From the NCBI GenBank assembly GCA_002383605.1, contig DFYK01000078.1:971-8822 (forward strand): a stretch of 7,852 nucleotides of DNA, written 5' to 3'. Positions 1 through 5,948 of this stretch are shown here, one piece after another (the stretch's first letter is position 1; each line of letters opens with the position of its first letter). The position numbers and the translations under genes are program-made. The DNA is from Proteiniphilum sp. UBA4084 (lineage in GTDB: Bacteria; Bacteroidota; Bacteroidia; Bacteroidales; Dysgonomonadaceae). Below the pieces are notes generated by a model. The model was not told the DNA's origin and ran no database searches. It saw only the letters and a list, made by a program, of their open reading frames with translations.

Positions 1-576
1 TTCAAAAAATGGGGATATGCCTTGGCAGAGCGTGAGTTTCCCGATCAGACTTTCACCGAGCACCGGTTTAACAGCATAAAAACCGAAAAGGGACTCGATG
101 CGGCAGTGGCGGCCTACAACCAGGCTCTTTCATCGGGCAGGGTCTTTATCAAGGATGTCATTGCCGATGCTTTTCTGCAAAATACCTTGCTGAAACCGGA
201 AGAGTATGCCGTGGTGGCTACGCTCAACCTGAACGGCGACTATATCTCGGATCAGCTGGCTGCCATGGTGGGTGGAATCGGCATTGCACCCGGTGCCAAT
301 ATCAACTATCAGACCGGCCATGCCATCTTTGAAGCAACCCATGGCACAGCACCCGACATTGTGGGAAAAGAGAAGGCCAATCCCTGTTCTCTGCTTCTCT
401 CCGGCGTCATGATGCTGGATTATATGGGATGGCATGATGCTGGAAAACTGATCACAGCCGCGCTCGAGAAACTCTTTGAGGCGGGTTATGCCACACCCGA
501 CCTGGCACGCTTTATGGAGCAGGGAAAACCGCAGACAACATCGGAGTTTTCGCAGAAGGTGATCGAAAATTTATAA
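1..576 (+). CDS. icd: Isocitrate dehydrogenase, E. coli Icd class, 3' part only; probably NAD-type
   Basis: This is the C-terminal 191 residues of a decarboxylating isocitrate dehydrogenase (isocitrate to 2-oxoglutarate and CO2, cytoplasmic). The frame is open from base 1, so the 5' part lies outside the window and the start is not visible. It aligns with E. coli Icd from FKDWGY to the C-terminus. Visible motifs are IKDVIADAF and NLNGDYISD, which carry the metal-binding aspartates equivalent to D283, D307 and D311, then GGIGIAPGANI and the cofactor loop ATHGTAP. After that loop the residues are Asp-Ile (355-360), where E. coli has Lys344-Tyr345, and Ala (376-378) replaces Val351. These are hallmarks of NAD-specific relatives, although the Arg395 equivalent (508-510) is kept and Tyr391 is Pro. 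In Bacteroides, icd lies between aconitase and gltA, so aconitase is expected upstream. Family assignment is firm; NAD preference is inferred. Confidence 0.93.
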   Translation, partial: FKKWGYALAEREFPDQTFTEHRFNSIKTEKGLDAAVAAYNQALSSGRVFIKDVIADAFLQNTLLKPEEYAVVATLNLNGDYISDQLAAMVGGIGIAPGANINYQTGHAIFEATHGTAPDIVGKEKANPCSLLLSGVMMLDYMGWHDAGKLITAALEKLFEAGYATPDLARFMEQGKPQTTSEFSQKVIENL

Positions 577-692
577 GAAATAGAATAACAAGGTAAACAA
601 AAGTGACTGAATGAATGTTAAAACAATAGCCATCCTGAAACCGGCCCCACAAGACATTTGTAGTATCATAACAAAACAAACAAAGAGAAAAT

Positions 693-2048
693 ATGGATAA
701 TGAACAGCTGACAAAAATTTTATCAGATTCAGTTGCTTTCACGAGCAACATAGACAAGGAGCTTTTCCCGAAAATGGGCGTAAAGCGCGGCCTGCGTAAT
801 GAAGACCATTCAGGCGTACTTGCGGGGCTAACCCGTGTGGGCGACGTGGTGGGCTATGAACGGCAGGAGGAAGGAACGCTGAAGCCGATACCCGGAAAAC
901 TTTACTACAGGGGCCTGGATGTGGAAGAACTGGTGAAAGGCATTCAGTCTGAAAACAGACTTGGTTTTGAGGAGACAGTCTATCTGCTTCTTTCCGGAAA
1001 GCTGCCCACCAAAGAGGAACTTGCTGCGGTAAATTCTCTTCTCGCGCAGACAATGCCGCTGAATCATACGGCTACCATGAATATTCTTTCGCTGAAAGGA
1101 AAGAATATTATGAATATACTGGCCCGAAGCGTGCTGGAGCTGTATACCTACGATGAAAATCCGGATGATATCTCGCCGGAAAACCTCGTCCGGCAATCGG
1201 TGAACCTCATTGCCAAGTTCCCCACCATCATCGCCTATGCCTATCAGGTGTTACGTCACGATCAGATGGGGCGTTCACTGCACATCCGTCACCCCTACGA
1301 GGATCGTTCTGTGGCGGAGAACTTCCTGTTTATGATGAAGGGACGCGATAAATATACCGAGCTGGATATCAAGATACTCGATCTCGCGCTTATCCTGCAT
1401 GCCGAACACGGTGGAGGAAATAACTCGACCTTCTCGGTGCGGGTTACCAGCTCCACGGAGACAGATACCTACTCGGCCATCGCCGCCGGCATTGGCTCTC
1501 TCAAGGGACCACTCCATGGCGGTGCCAACATCAAGGTGCAGGGCATGCTCGAAGACATGAAAAAGAATGTGAGCGACTGGAAGAGTGTAGATCAGATCGA
1601 TAATTACCTGTTGAAGATCCTCCGCAAAGAGGCATACGACCATACGGGCCTGATCTACGGCATCGGACACGCCGTTTACACCATCAGCGATCCAAGAGCC
1701 GACTTGCTCAAATCGATGGCACGTGATCTGGCTGTAGAGAAGGGAAGGCTCAAAGAATTTGAGTTCATGGAGCTAATTGAACAGCGTGCAGTGGAAGTAT
1801 TCCTCAGCTTCAAAAAAGAAACTGCCAAAGCGAGAACCTGCATCAACGTGGATTTTTATTCGGGCTTTGTGTATGACGCCATCGGACTTCCCAGTGAAGT
1901 ATTTACTCCGCTGTTTGCCATGGCCCGCATCGTGGGTTGGTCGGCACACCGCATTGAGGAACTGAATTTCACCAGCAAACGTCTTATTCGTCCTGCATAT
2001 AAGAACGTCCGCGAGAAACAACCCTTTGTTCCCATCAACGAGAGATAA
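693..2048 (+). CDS. gltA: Citrate synthase
   Basis: The 451-residue product is a si-type citrate synthase that condenses acetyl-CoA with oxaloacetate to citrate, the entry step of the oxidative TCA branch. The catalytic triad is visible: His275 in GPLHGGAN, His326 in GIGHAVY followed by DPRA, and Asp387 in NVDFYSG, matching H264, H305 and D362 of E. coli GltA. The conserved HAEHGGGN segment is at about 236-243. The length of about 450 residues, with an N-terminal extension before PGKLYYRG (67-74), is as I recall for Bacteroides-type enzymes. The ATG at 693 is preceded by an A-rich stretch without a clear Shine-Dalgarno sequence. The 116 bp after icd shows no terminator or recognisable promoter, so cotranscription with icd is plausible. 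The stop is only 5 nt before the next gene. A 2-methylcitrate synthase role is possible in this family, but the two IDH neighbours argue for citrate. Confidence 0.96.
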   Translation: MDNEQLTKILSDSVAFTSNIDKELFPKMGVKRGLRNEDHSGVLAGLTRVGDVVGYERQEEGTLKPIPGKLYYRGLDVEELVKGIQSENRLGFEETVYLLLSGKLPTKEELAAVNSLLAQTMPLNHTATMNILSLKGKNIMNILARSVLELYTYDENPDDISPENLVRQSVNLIAKFPTIIAYAYQVLRHDQMGRSLHIRHPYEDRSVAENFLFMMKGRDKYTELDIKILDLALILHAEHGGGNNSTFSVRVTSSTETDTYSAIAAGIGSLKGPLHGGANIKVQGMLEDMKKNVSDWKSVDQIDNYLLKILRKEAYDHTGLIYGIGHAVYTISDPRADLLKSMARDLAVEKGRLKEFEFMELIEQRAVEVFLSFKKETAKARTCINVDFYSGFVYDAIGLPSEVFTPLFAMARIVGWSAHRIEELNFTSKRLIRPAYKNVREKQPFVPINER

Positions 2049-2053
2049 ACCAT

Positions 2054-3274
2054 ATGCAAAAGATAAAAGTGCAAAATCCGGTCGTGGAACTGGATGGAGA
2101 TGAAATGACCAGAATTATCTGGTCATTTATCAAAGAGCAGCTTATATTGCCATACCTCGACCTGGATATCAAATATTTCGACCTGAGTATCCAAAACAGG
2201 GATGCCACCAATGACCAGGTGACCATTGATGCGGCAGAGGCAATCAAAAAATACAATGTCGGGATCAAATGTGCCACCATCACGCCCGATGAAGCGCGTG
2301 TGGAGGAGTTTGGCCTGAAGAAGATGTGGAAATCACCCAACGGCACCATCCGCAATATTGTGGGAGGCACGGTCTTCCGGGAGCCAATCATTTGCAGCAA
2401 CATACCCCGCTACGTGCAGGGATGGACAGAGCCCATCATCATCGGTCGTCATGCTTTTGGGGATCAGTACCGCGCTACCGACACGGTGATCAAAGGAAAG
2501 GGAAAGCTGACAATGACCTTTACCGGTGAGGATGGTGAGACGCGGAGCTGGGAGGTTTTCAACTTTCAGGGCGACGGCGTGGCCATGGCCATGTACAATA
2601 CCGACGAGTCGATCTACGGCTTTGCCCGCTCCTCCTTCCAGATGGCGCTGACTAAAAAATATCCGCTCTACATGTCAACGAAGAATACAATCTTGAAGGC
2701 TTACGACGGGCGTTTCAAGGATATTTTCCAGGAAGTGTATGAAAATGAATTCAAAGGATTGTTTCAGGAGGCCGGCATCACCTATGAGCACCGGCTGATC
2801 GACGACATGGTGGCTTCGGCCATGAAATGGCACGGAGGCTTTGTGTGGGCCTGCAAGAACTACGATGGCGATGTGCAGTCTGACACCGTAGCCCAGGGCT
2901 TCGGCTCGCTGGGCATGATGTCTTCCATTCTGGTTACGCCTGATGGTAAAACGGTAGAGGCCGAAGCGGCGCACGGCACTGTCACACGTCACTATCGTCA
3001 GCATGAACAGGGAAGGGAGACCAGCACCAACCCCATCGCTTCCATCTTTGCATGGACCGGCGGACTGGCACACCGGGGAAAGCTTGATCACAACACAGCG
3101 TTAATTGATTTCTGTCAAAAACTGGAAGAGGTATGCGTGGAAACGGTCGAGGGAGGTGAGATGACGAAGGATCTGGCATTGCTGGTGCATGGCAACAATG
3201 CTTCACGTGATACGTGGCTTACTACGCAGGAGTTTCTGCAGGCGCTGAAAAGGAATCTGGAGAAGAGTTTTTAG
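2054..3274 (+). CDS. NADP-dependent isocitrate dehydrogenase, eukaryote-like IDH1 class
   Basis: The 406-residue protein belongs to the homodimeric IDH class of human IDH1/IDH2, distinct from E. coli Icd, and should make 2-oxoglutarate and NADPH. Numbering nearly matches human IDH1. Substrate residues are Ser94, Arg100 (SPNGTIR) and Arg132 (IIIGRHAFGDQYRATD), with Tyr139. The catalytic lysine is Lys210 (STKNTILK; human K212). Metal ligands are Asp250 (RLIDD) and Asp273/Asp277 (YDGDVQSD). NADP-contacting Arg312-His313 lie in HGTVTRHYR (human R314/H315), followed by STNPIASIFAW. No active-site residue is missing and the length is normal. The ATG lies 5 nt after the gltA stop, so the two genes are almost certainly cotranscribed. 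It is unusual in providing a second, distantly related IDH beside the Icd-type gene. NADP specificity is inferred from the conserved Arg-His pair. Confidence 0.95.
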   Translation: MQKIKVQNPVVELDGDEMTRIIWSFIKEQLILPYLDLDIKYFDLSIQNRDATNDQVTIDAAEAIKKYNVGIKCATITPDEARVEEFGLKKMWKSPNGTIRNIVGGTVFREPIICSNIPRYVQGWTEPIIIGRHAFGDQYRATDTVIKGKGKLTMTFTGEDGETRSWEVFNFQGDGVAMAMYNTDESIYGFARSSFQMALTKKYPLYMSTKNTILKAYDGRFKDIFQEVYENEFKGLFQEAGITYEHRLIDDMVASAMKWHGGFVWACKNYDGDVQSDTVAQGFGSLGMMSSILVTPDGKTVEAEAAHGTVTRHYRQHEQGRETSTNPIASIFAWTGGLAHRGKLDHNTALIDFCQKLEEVCVETVEGGEMTKDLALLVHGNNASRDTWLTTQEFLQALKRNLEKSF

Positions 3275-3277
3275 GAA

Positions 3278-3312
3278 TCAGCTATCAGCTATCAGGAGTC
3301 AGCTATCAGCTT
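3278..3312. repeat. Five tandem 7-bp units, TCAGCTA type
   Basis: Starting 3 nt after the second IDH stop there are five contiguous heptads: TCAGCTA, TCAGCTA, TCAGGAG, TCAGCTA and TCAGCTT. Three are identical and the other two differ at one and three positions. This is a short intergenic tandem repeat of unknown role. It could vary in copy number by slippage or belong to a dispersed intergenic repeat family. It may also pair in RNA with the complementary-type heptads at 3354-3367. Confidence 0.85.
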
Positions 3313-3353
3313 TGGTAGTGGAATATTGTTAATATCAGCGGTCGGCAAGGAAA

Positions 3354-3367
3354 TTAGCTGTTAGCAG
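3354..3367. repeat. Two heptads in the opposite sense to the TCAGCTA array
   Basis: TTAGCTG followed by TTAGCAG resembles the reverse complement of the TCAGCTA heptad (TAGCTGA). This pair and the array at 3278-3312 form an imperfect, widely spaced inverted repeat within the 3' untranslated region of the gltA/IDH operon. Pairing is partial, so a functional stem-loop is only a possibility. Confidence 0.5.
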
Positions 3368-3380
3368 TTTGAAATAAAAG

Positions 3381-3406
3381 AAGGGCAGTCCGTTTGGGCT
3401 GCCCTT
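3381..3406 (-). terminator. Intrinsic terminator for the fusA2-like gene
   Basis: AAGGGCAG and CTGCCCTT form a perfect 8-bp stem, extended by TCC/GGG (two G-C pairs and one G-T wobble) around a GTTT loop. Read on the minus strand, the hairpin lies 18 nt after the EF-G stop and is followed by CTTTTATTTC, a T-rich tail. Read on the plus strand it has no T tract, though the hairpin could still stabilise the 3' end of the convergent transcript. Confidence 0.75.
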
Positions 3407-3418
3407 GCCATTTGGAAG

Positions 3419-3438
3419 GAGGAGTTAATCCTCTTTTT
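3419..3438 (+). terminator. Weak candidate terminator for the gltA/IDH operon
   Basis: GAGGA, loop GTTAA, TCCTC and then TTTTT form a small stem with a T tract on the plus strand. The stem is only 5 strong pairs, extendable outward with A-T and G-T pairs at the cost of the T tract. It overlaps the 3' end of the convergent EF-G gene, so it might arise from coding constraint. No other plus-strand T-tailed hairpin was seen after the IDH stop. Confidence 0.3.
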
Positions 3439-5581
3439 CCTGATCTTCGTAAGCCTTCAGCAACTTATCCTGTACGTCGGCAGGTACCAGCTCGTAGTTG
3501 GCAAACTTCATGGTAAAGGAAGCCCTGCCTCCCGTCACGGAGCTCAGTGAGGTAGAGTAGCTGCCCATCTCCTTCAGGGGCACCTTTGCTTTCAACTTCT
3601 CAAATCCTTTCTCGCTCTCCATGCCCATGATGATGGCTCGTCGTCCCTGCAGGTCGCTCATCACATCACCCATATAATCTCCAGGCACGGAAACGGTGAC
3701 GTCATAGACAGGCTCCAGAATTTTGGGGCCTGCATTTTTGAAGGCGGTACTGAACGCGTTTCGTCCGGCAAGCATAAAAGAGATTTCGTTGGAGTCCACC
3801 GGGTGCATCTTTCCGTCATAGACGATCACGCGCACATCGCGGGCATAGGATCCGGTGAGCGGCCCCTGTTCCATGCGTGCCATGATTCCTTTCAGGATGG
3901 CCGGTAGAAAACGGGCATCGATGGCGCCACCCACAATGCTGTTCACAAACACCAGCTTACCACCCCAATCGAGGTCGATCACCTGAGTGTCGCGGTTCTG
4001 AATCTTAAACTCCTGCCCATTGAACCGGTATATTTCCTGAACAGCCATTCCCTCCGTGTATGGTTCCACGATGAGATGTACCTCTCCAAACTGACCGGCA
4101 CCACCCGACTGCTTCTTATGTCGGTAGTCGGCACGTGCCGACTTGGTGATGGTTTCGCGATAGGGTATCTTCGGTTCCAGATACTCGATCTCAATTTTGT
4201 CGTTATTCTCGAGGCGCCACTTGAGTGTTCTGAGGTGAAACTCACCCTGCCCGGAGACGATGGTCTGCTTCAATTCCTTGGATACCTCCACAAGCCAGGT
4301 AGGATCTTCCTCCTTCATGCGGGTGAGCGCTTCACTCATCTTCTCCGAGTTGGATTCATTCACCGCTTTGATGGCCCTGCGATAGCGGGGTTCGGGATAT
4401 TTGATGAAGTTGAACCTGTTTTCGGCGCCTTTGGCGTTCAGCGTATTGCCGGTACGCACATCCTTGAGTTTCACGGCGGCGCCAATGCTGCCTGCCTGTA
4501 GCTGTTCCGTCTTGTTGCGGATCTGCCCGGCTACAGTATAGATTTGCGCCAGACGCTCTTTGGAACCCCGATTTACGTTGGCAAGATCGTCTCCCTCCTT
4601 CACGGTTCCCGACATCACCTTGAAATAGGAAACTTCCCCAATATGAGGCTCTACGGTCGTCTTGAAGAAAAAAAGGCTGGCGGGAGCAGTCGCATCGGGT
4701 GTCACTTCTTCACCTTCACTGTTTACCGGTGCAGCCACATCGGTGGGTGAGGGAGCTACCATGCTCAGAAAGTTCATGATACGGTGTACCGCCATATTTT
4801 TCTCGGCGGAGGTGCAGAACAGCGGGAAGAGGGTGTGTGCTACCATTCCTTTGTGGATACCATCACGCATCTCCTCCTCGGTGAGGGAGCCCTGGTCGAA
4901 ATATTTTTCCATGAGTCCTTCGTCGTTCTCTGCCGCTGCTTCGAGCAGTGCCTGATAATACTCACCGGCACGCTCCTGCTCGCTTTCAGGAATTTCAAGC
5001 ACATCGGGAGCGTTGCTTCCTGGCTTCCAATGATAAAACTTCTGCTTCAGTACGTCCACAATTCCGTCGAATGCAGTGCCATTGCCGGTTGGGTACTGTA
5101 CCGGCACGACCTTGCTTCCATAAAGCTCTTTCAGGCTGGCCAGTGTATTTTCATAATCTGCTTTTTCATGATCCATGCGGTTGATGAGCAACACAAGTGG
5201 TTTCTTCATTTCGTCCACATAACGGAACTGGTTGATGGTGCCCACGCCCACGCCGTTGGCTGCATCAATAAGCATGAGTGCCATGTCGGTAACATTGAGC
5301 GCCGACACCACGCCGCCCACAAAATCATCCGACCCGGGGCAATCGATAAAGTTCATCAGCTTATCCTTCCACTCGTAGGATAAAACGGTGGAAAAAACAG
5401 AATAAGCATACTCCTTTTCCACGGGAAAATAATCGCTCACAGTGTTCTTCCCGTCAATGGTACCACGTCGTTTTATAAGACCACACTCGTAAAGCATGGC
5501 TTCAGCGAGGGTGGTCTTACCTGATCCCGCATTGCCGATAAGGGCAATGTTTTTGATTTCGTTTGTTTTGTAAACTTTCAT
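3425..5581 (-). CDS. fusA2: EF-G paralog, EF-G2 type, with altered GTPase centre and domain IV insertion
   Basis: The 718-residue protein has full EF-G architecture: G domain 1-285, domain II about 300-385, III about 395-470, IV about 473-610 and V about 618-700, with an acidic tail. Nucleotide-binding motifs are present: GNAGSGKT (16-23), NRMD (134-137) and CTSA (256-259). The hydrolysis centre is changed: P-loop Asp is Gly19, switch I RGIT is YAYS (58-61), and DTPGH is DCPGS, so the catalytic His is Ser84. The domain IV tip His593 (HPVDS), aligned with the E. coli translocation residue H583, is kept. Residues 513-542 replace about 4 residues of E. coli EF-G, a net insertion of about 26. As I recall, B. 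thetaiotaomicron EF-G2 translocates without GTP hydrolysis, accumulates on carbon starvation and has a unique 26-residue region. The ATG has an A/T-rich leader and no Shine-Dalgarno. A ribosome-protection protein is less likely. Cellular role is inferred. Confidence 0.92.
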   Translation of the reverse strand: MKVYKTNEIKNIALIGNAGSGKTTLAEAMLYECGLIKRRGTIDGKNTVSDYFPVEKEYAYSVFSTVLSYEWKDKLMNFIDCPGSDDFVGGVVSALNVTDMALMLIDAANGVGVGTINQFRYVDEMKKPLVLLINRMDHEKADYENTLASLKELYGSKVVPVQYPTGNGTAFDGIVDVLKQKFYHWKPGSNAPDVLEIPESEQERAGEYYQALLEAAAENDEGLMEKYFDQGSLTEEEMRDGIHKGMVAHTLFPLFCTSAEKNMAVHRIMNFLSMVAPSPTDVAAPVNSEGEEVTPDATAPASLFFFKTTVEPHIGEVSYFKVMSGTVKEGDDLANVNRGSKERLAQIYTVAGQIRNKTEQLQAGSIGAAVKLKDVRTGNTLNAKGAENRFNFIKYPEPRYRRAIKAVNESNSEKMSEALTRMKEEDPTWLVEVSKELKQTIVSGQGEFHLRTLKWRLENNDKIEIEYLEPKIPYRETITKSARADYRHKKQSGGAGQFGEVHLIVEPYTEGMAVQEIYRFNGQEFKIQNRDTQVIDLDWGGKLVFVNSIVGGAIDARFLPAILKGIMARMEQGPLTGSYARDVRVIVYDGKMHPVDSNEISFMLAGRNAFSTAFKNAGPKILEPVYDVTVSVPGDYMGDVMSDLQGRRAIIMGMESEKGFEKLKAKVPLKEMGSYSTSLSSVTGGRASFTMKFANYELVPADVQDKLLKAYEDQEKED

Positions 5582-5684
5582 GATTAGAAAATATTTAAAA
5601 ATTAATGTGCCATGTCAATCAGCCTTGCATTGGTAAAGCGCTGGGTATCGATCTGTTGATGCTATCCGAATAAAACAAGAAAAA

Positions 5685-5716
5685 TGACCTTGCGGCGTTG
5701 AAGACCCACAAAGTCA
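5685..5716 (-). promoter_or_regulatory. Candidate RNA hairpin in the fusA2-like leader
   Basis: On the minus strand TGACTTTG and CAAGGTCA pair as an 8-bp stem with one G-U wobble around a 16-nt loop. On the plus strand the same position is a C-A mismatch, so the hairpin is fully paired only in RNA read toward the EF-G2-like gene. It would lie about 105-135 nt upstream of the start codon. Function is unknown. Confidence 0.4.
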
Positions 5717-5764
5717 TCATGTCTCAATAGCGCTTGCAATTTATAAAAATCGGTTGAGAAAGAA

Positions 5765-5777
5765 AAATGTTACATTT
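5765..5777. promoter_or_regulatory. Palindrome AAATGT-T-ACATTT
   Basis: This is a perfect 6-bp inverted repeat around a single base, directly abutting the next dyad. It shares the ATGT/ACAT half-site with two neighbouring dyads, which suggests a binding-site cluster, though A/T-rich composition makes chance dyads more common. Confidence 0.4.
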
Positions 5778-5792
5778 ATGTTATACAACATA
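5777..5792. promoter_or_regulatory. Dyad TATGTT-N4-AACATA, operator-like
   Basis: Perfect 6-bp arms flank the spacer ATAC, so 14 of 16 positions are symmetric. The size and symmetry suit a dimeric helix-turn-helix regulator such as a Crp/Fnr-family protein. No regulator gene is in the window and the motif was not matched to a known consensus. Confidence 0.4.
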
Positions 5793-5815
5793 TGCAGACG
5801 CGGGAAGTGTTTGAA

Positions 5816-5836
5816 AATGTTTAAATGTGAAACATT
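5816..5836. promoter_or_regulatory. Dyad AATGTTT-N7-AAACATT
   Basis: Perfect 7-bp arms surround a 7-nt spacer that itself contains another AATGT paired with ACATT (AATGT-GAA-ACATT, 5824-5836). The core resembles the dyads at 5765-5792. It could be an operator or a weak RNA hairpin; no T tract follows, so it is not a terminator. Confidence 0.4.
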
Positions 5837-5863
5837 CCGGACTTTTCAGTTGTTTATTTAAAG

Positions 5864-5882
5864 GGTAAAGTGATCCTTTACC
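5864..5882. promoter_or_regulatory. Hairpin/dyad GGTAAAG-N5-CTTTACC
   Basis: Perfect 7-bp arms surround the loop TGATC. The sequence differs from the ATGT-type dyads, so it may be a separate operator or an RNA stem. It lies 67 bp before the ATPase start used here and about 32 bp downstream of the minus-strand -7 box. It has no T tract on either side. Confidence 0.4.
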
Positions 5883-5913
5883 AGAGTCTGACCCACAAAT
5901 CATATCATGACGA

Positions 5914-5921
5914 CAAAGGTA
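5914..5921 (-). promoter_or_regulatory. Bacteroidota-type -7 box for the fusA2-like gene
   Basis: Read on the minus strand the sequence is TACCTTTG, a perfect match to the Bacteroidota -7 consensus TAnnTTTG. It is the only such match I found in the divergent gap. No TTTG lies at the usual -33 distance; the nearest upstream ones are too close or too far. If active, transcription would start near 5907 and give a leader of roughly 325 nt before the EF-G2-like ATG. Confidence 0.35.
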
Positions 5922-5948
5922 AAAATTACAAATGCAAACAGGTTACAG

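Larger units (their letters stand above)
5582..5948. other. Divergent intergenic region, 367 bp, dyad-rich and non-coding
   Basis: This gap separates the start codons of the EF-G2-like gene (minus) and the P-type ATPase gene (plus). It is A/T-rich compared with the flanking genes and contains no convincing ORF. It holds at least five inverted repeats (listed separately) and a perfect minus-strand TAnnTTTG box at 5914-5921. It should carry the control signals of both genes. I found no TAnnTTTG box on the plus strand. Confidence 0.8.

Noticed and set aside
611..700. 29-codon ORF in the icd-gltA gap whose stop overlaps the gltA ATG, resembling a leader peptide or coupling ORF.
   Set aside because: An open frame this short is expected by chance, it has no ribosome-binding site, no repeated regulatory codons and no attenuator-like hairpin after it.
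3278..3312. Possible CRISPR-like array from the regular TCAGCTA units.
   Set aside because: Units are 7 bp and contiguous with no unique spacers, and no cas genes are present.
3414..3423. GGAAGGAGGA, a strong Shine-Dalgarno-like sequence on the plus strand.
   Set aside because: No plus-strand gene follows; it sits at the 3' end of the convergent EF-G2-like gene.
4076..4501. 141-residue plus-strand open frame antisense to EF-G domains III-IV.
   Set aside because: It is a shadow of the conserved EF-G coding frame with no start signal or recognisable domain.
4784..5383. 199-residue plus-strand open frame antisense to the EF-G2-like gene.
   Set aside because: The minus-strand EF-G frame is conserved throughout by family motifs; the antisense translation has odd composition rich in His and Cys and no recognisable motif.
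3425..5581. Tetracycline-resistance ribosomal protection protein (Tet(Q)-like) as the identity of the EF-G-like gene.
   Set aside because: As I understand that family, it keeps a canonical GTPase centre with DTPGH; this protein has DCPGS and a domain IV insertion matching the EF-G2 type.
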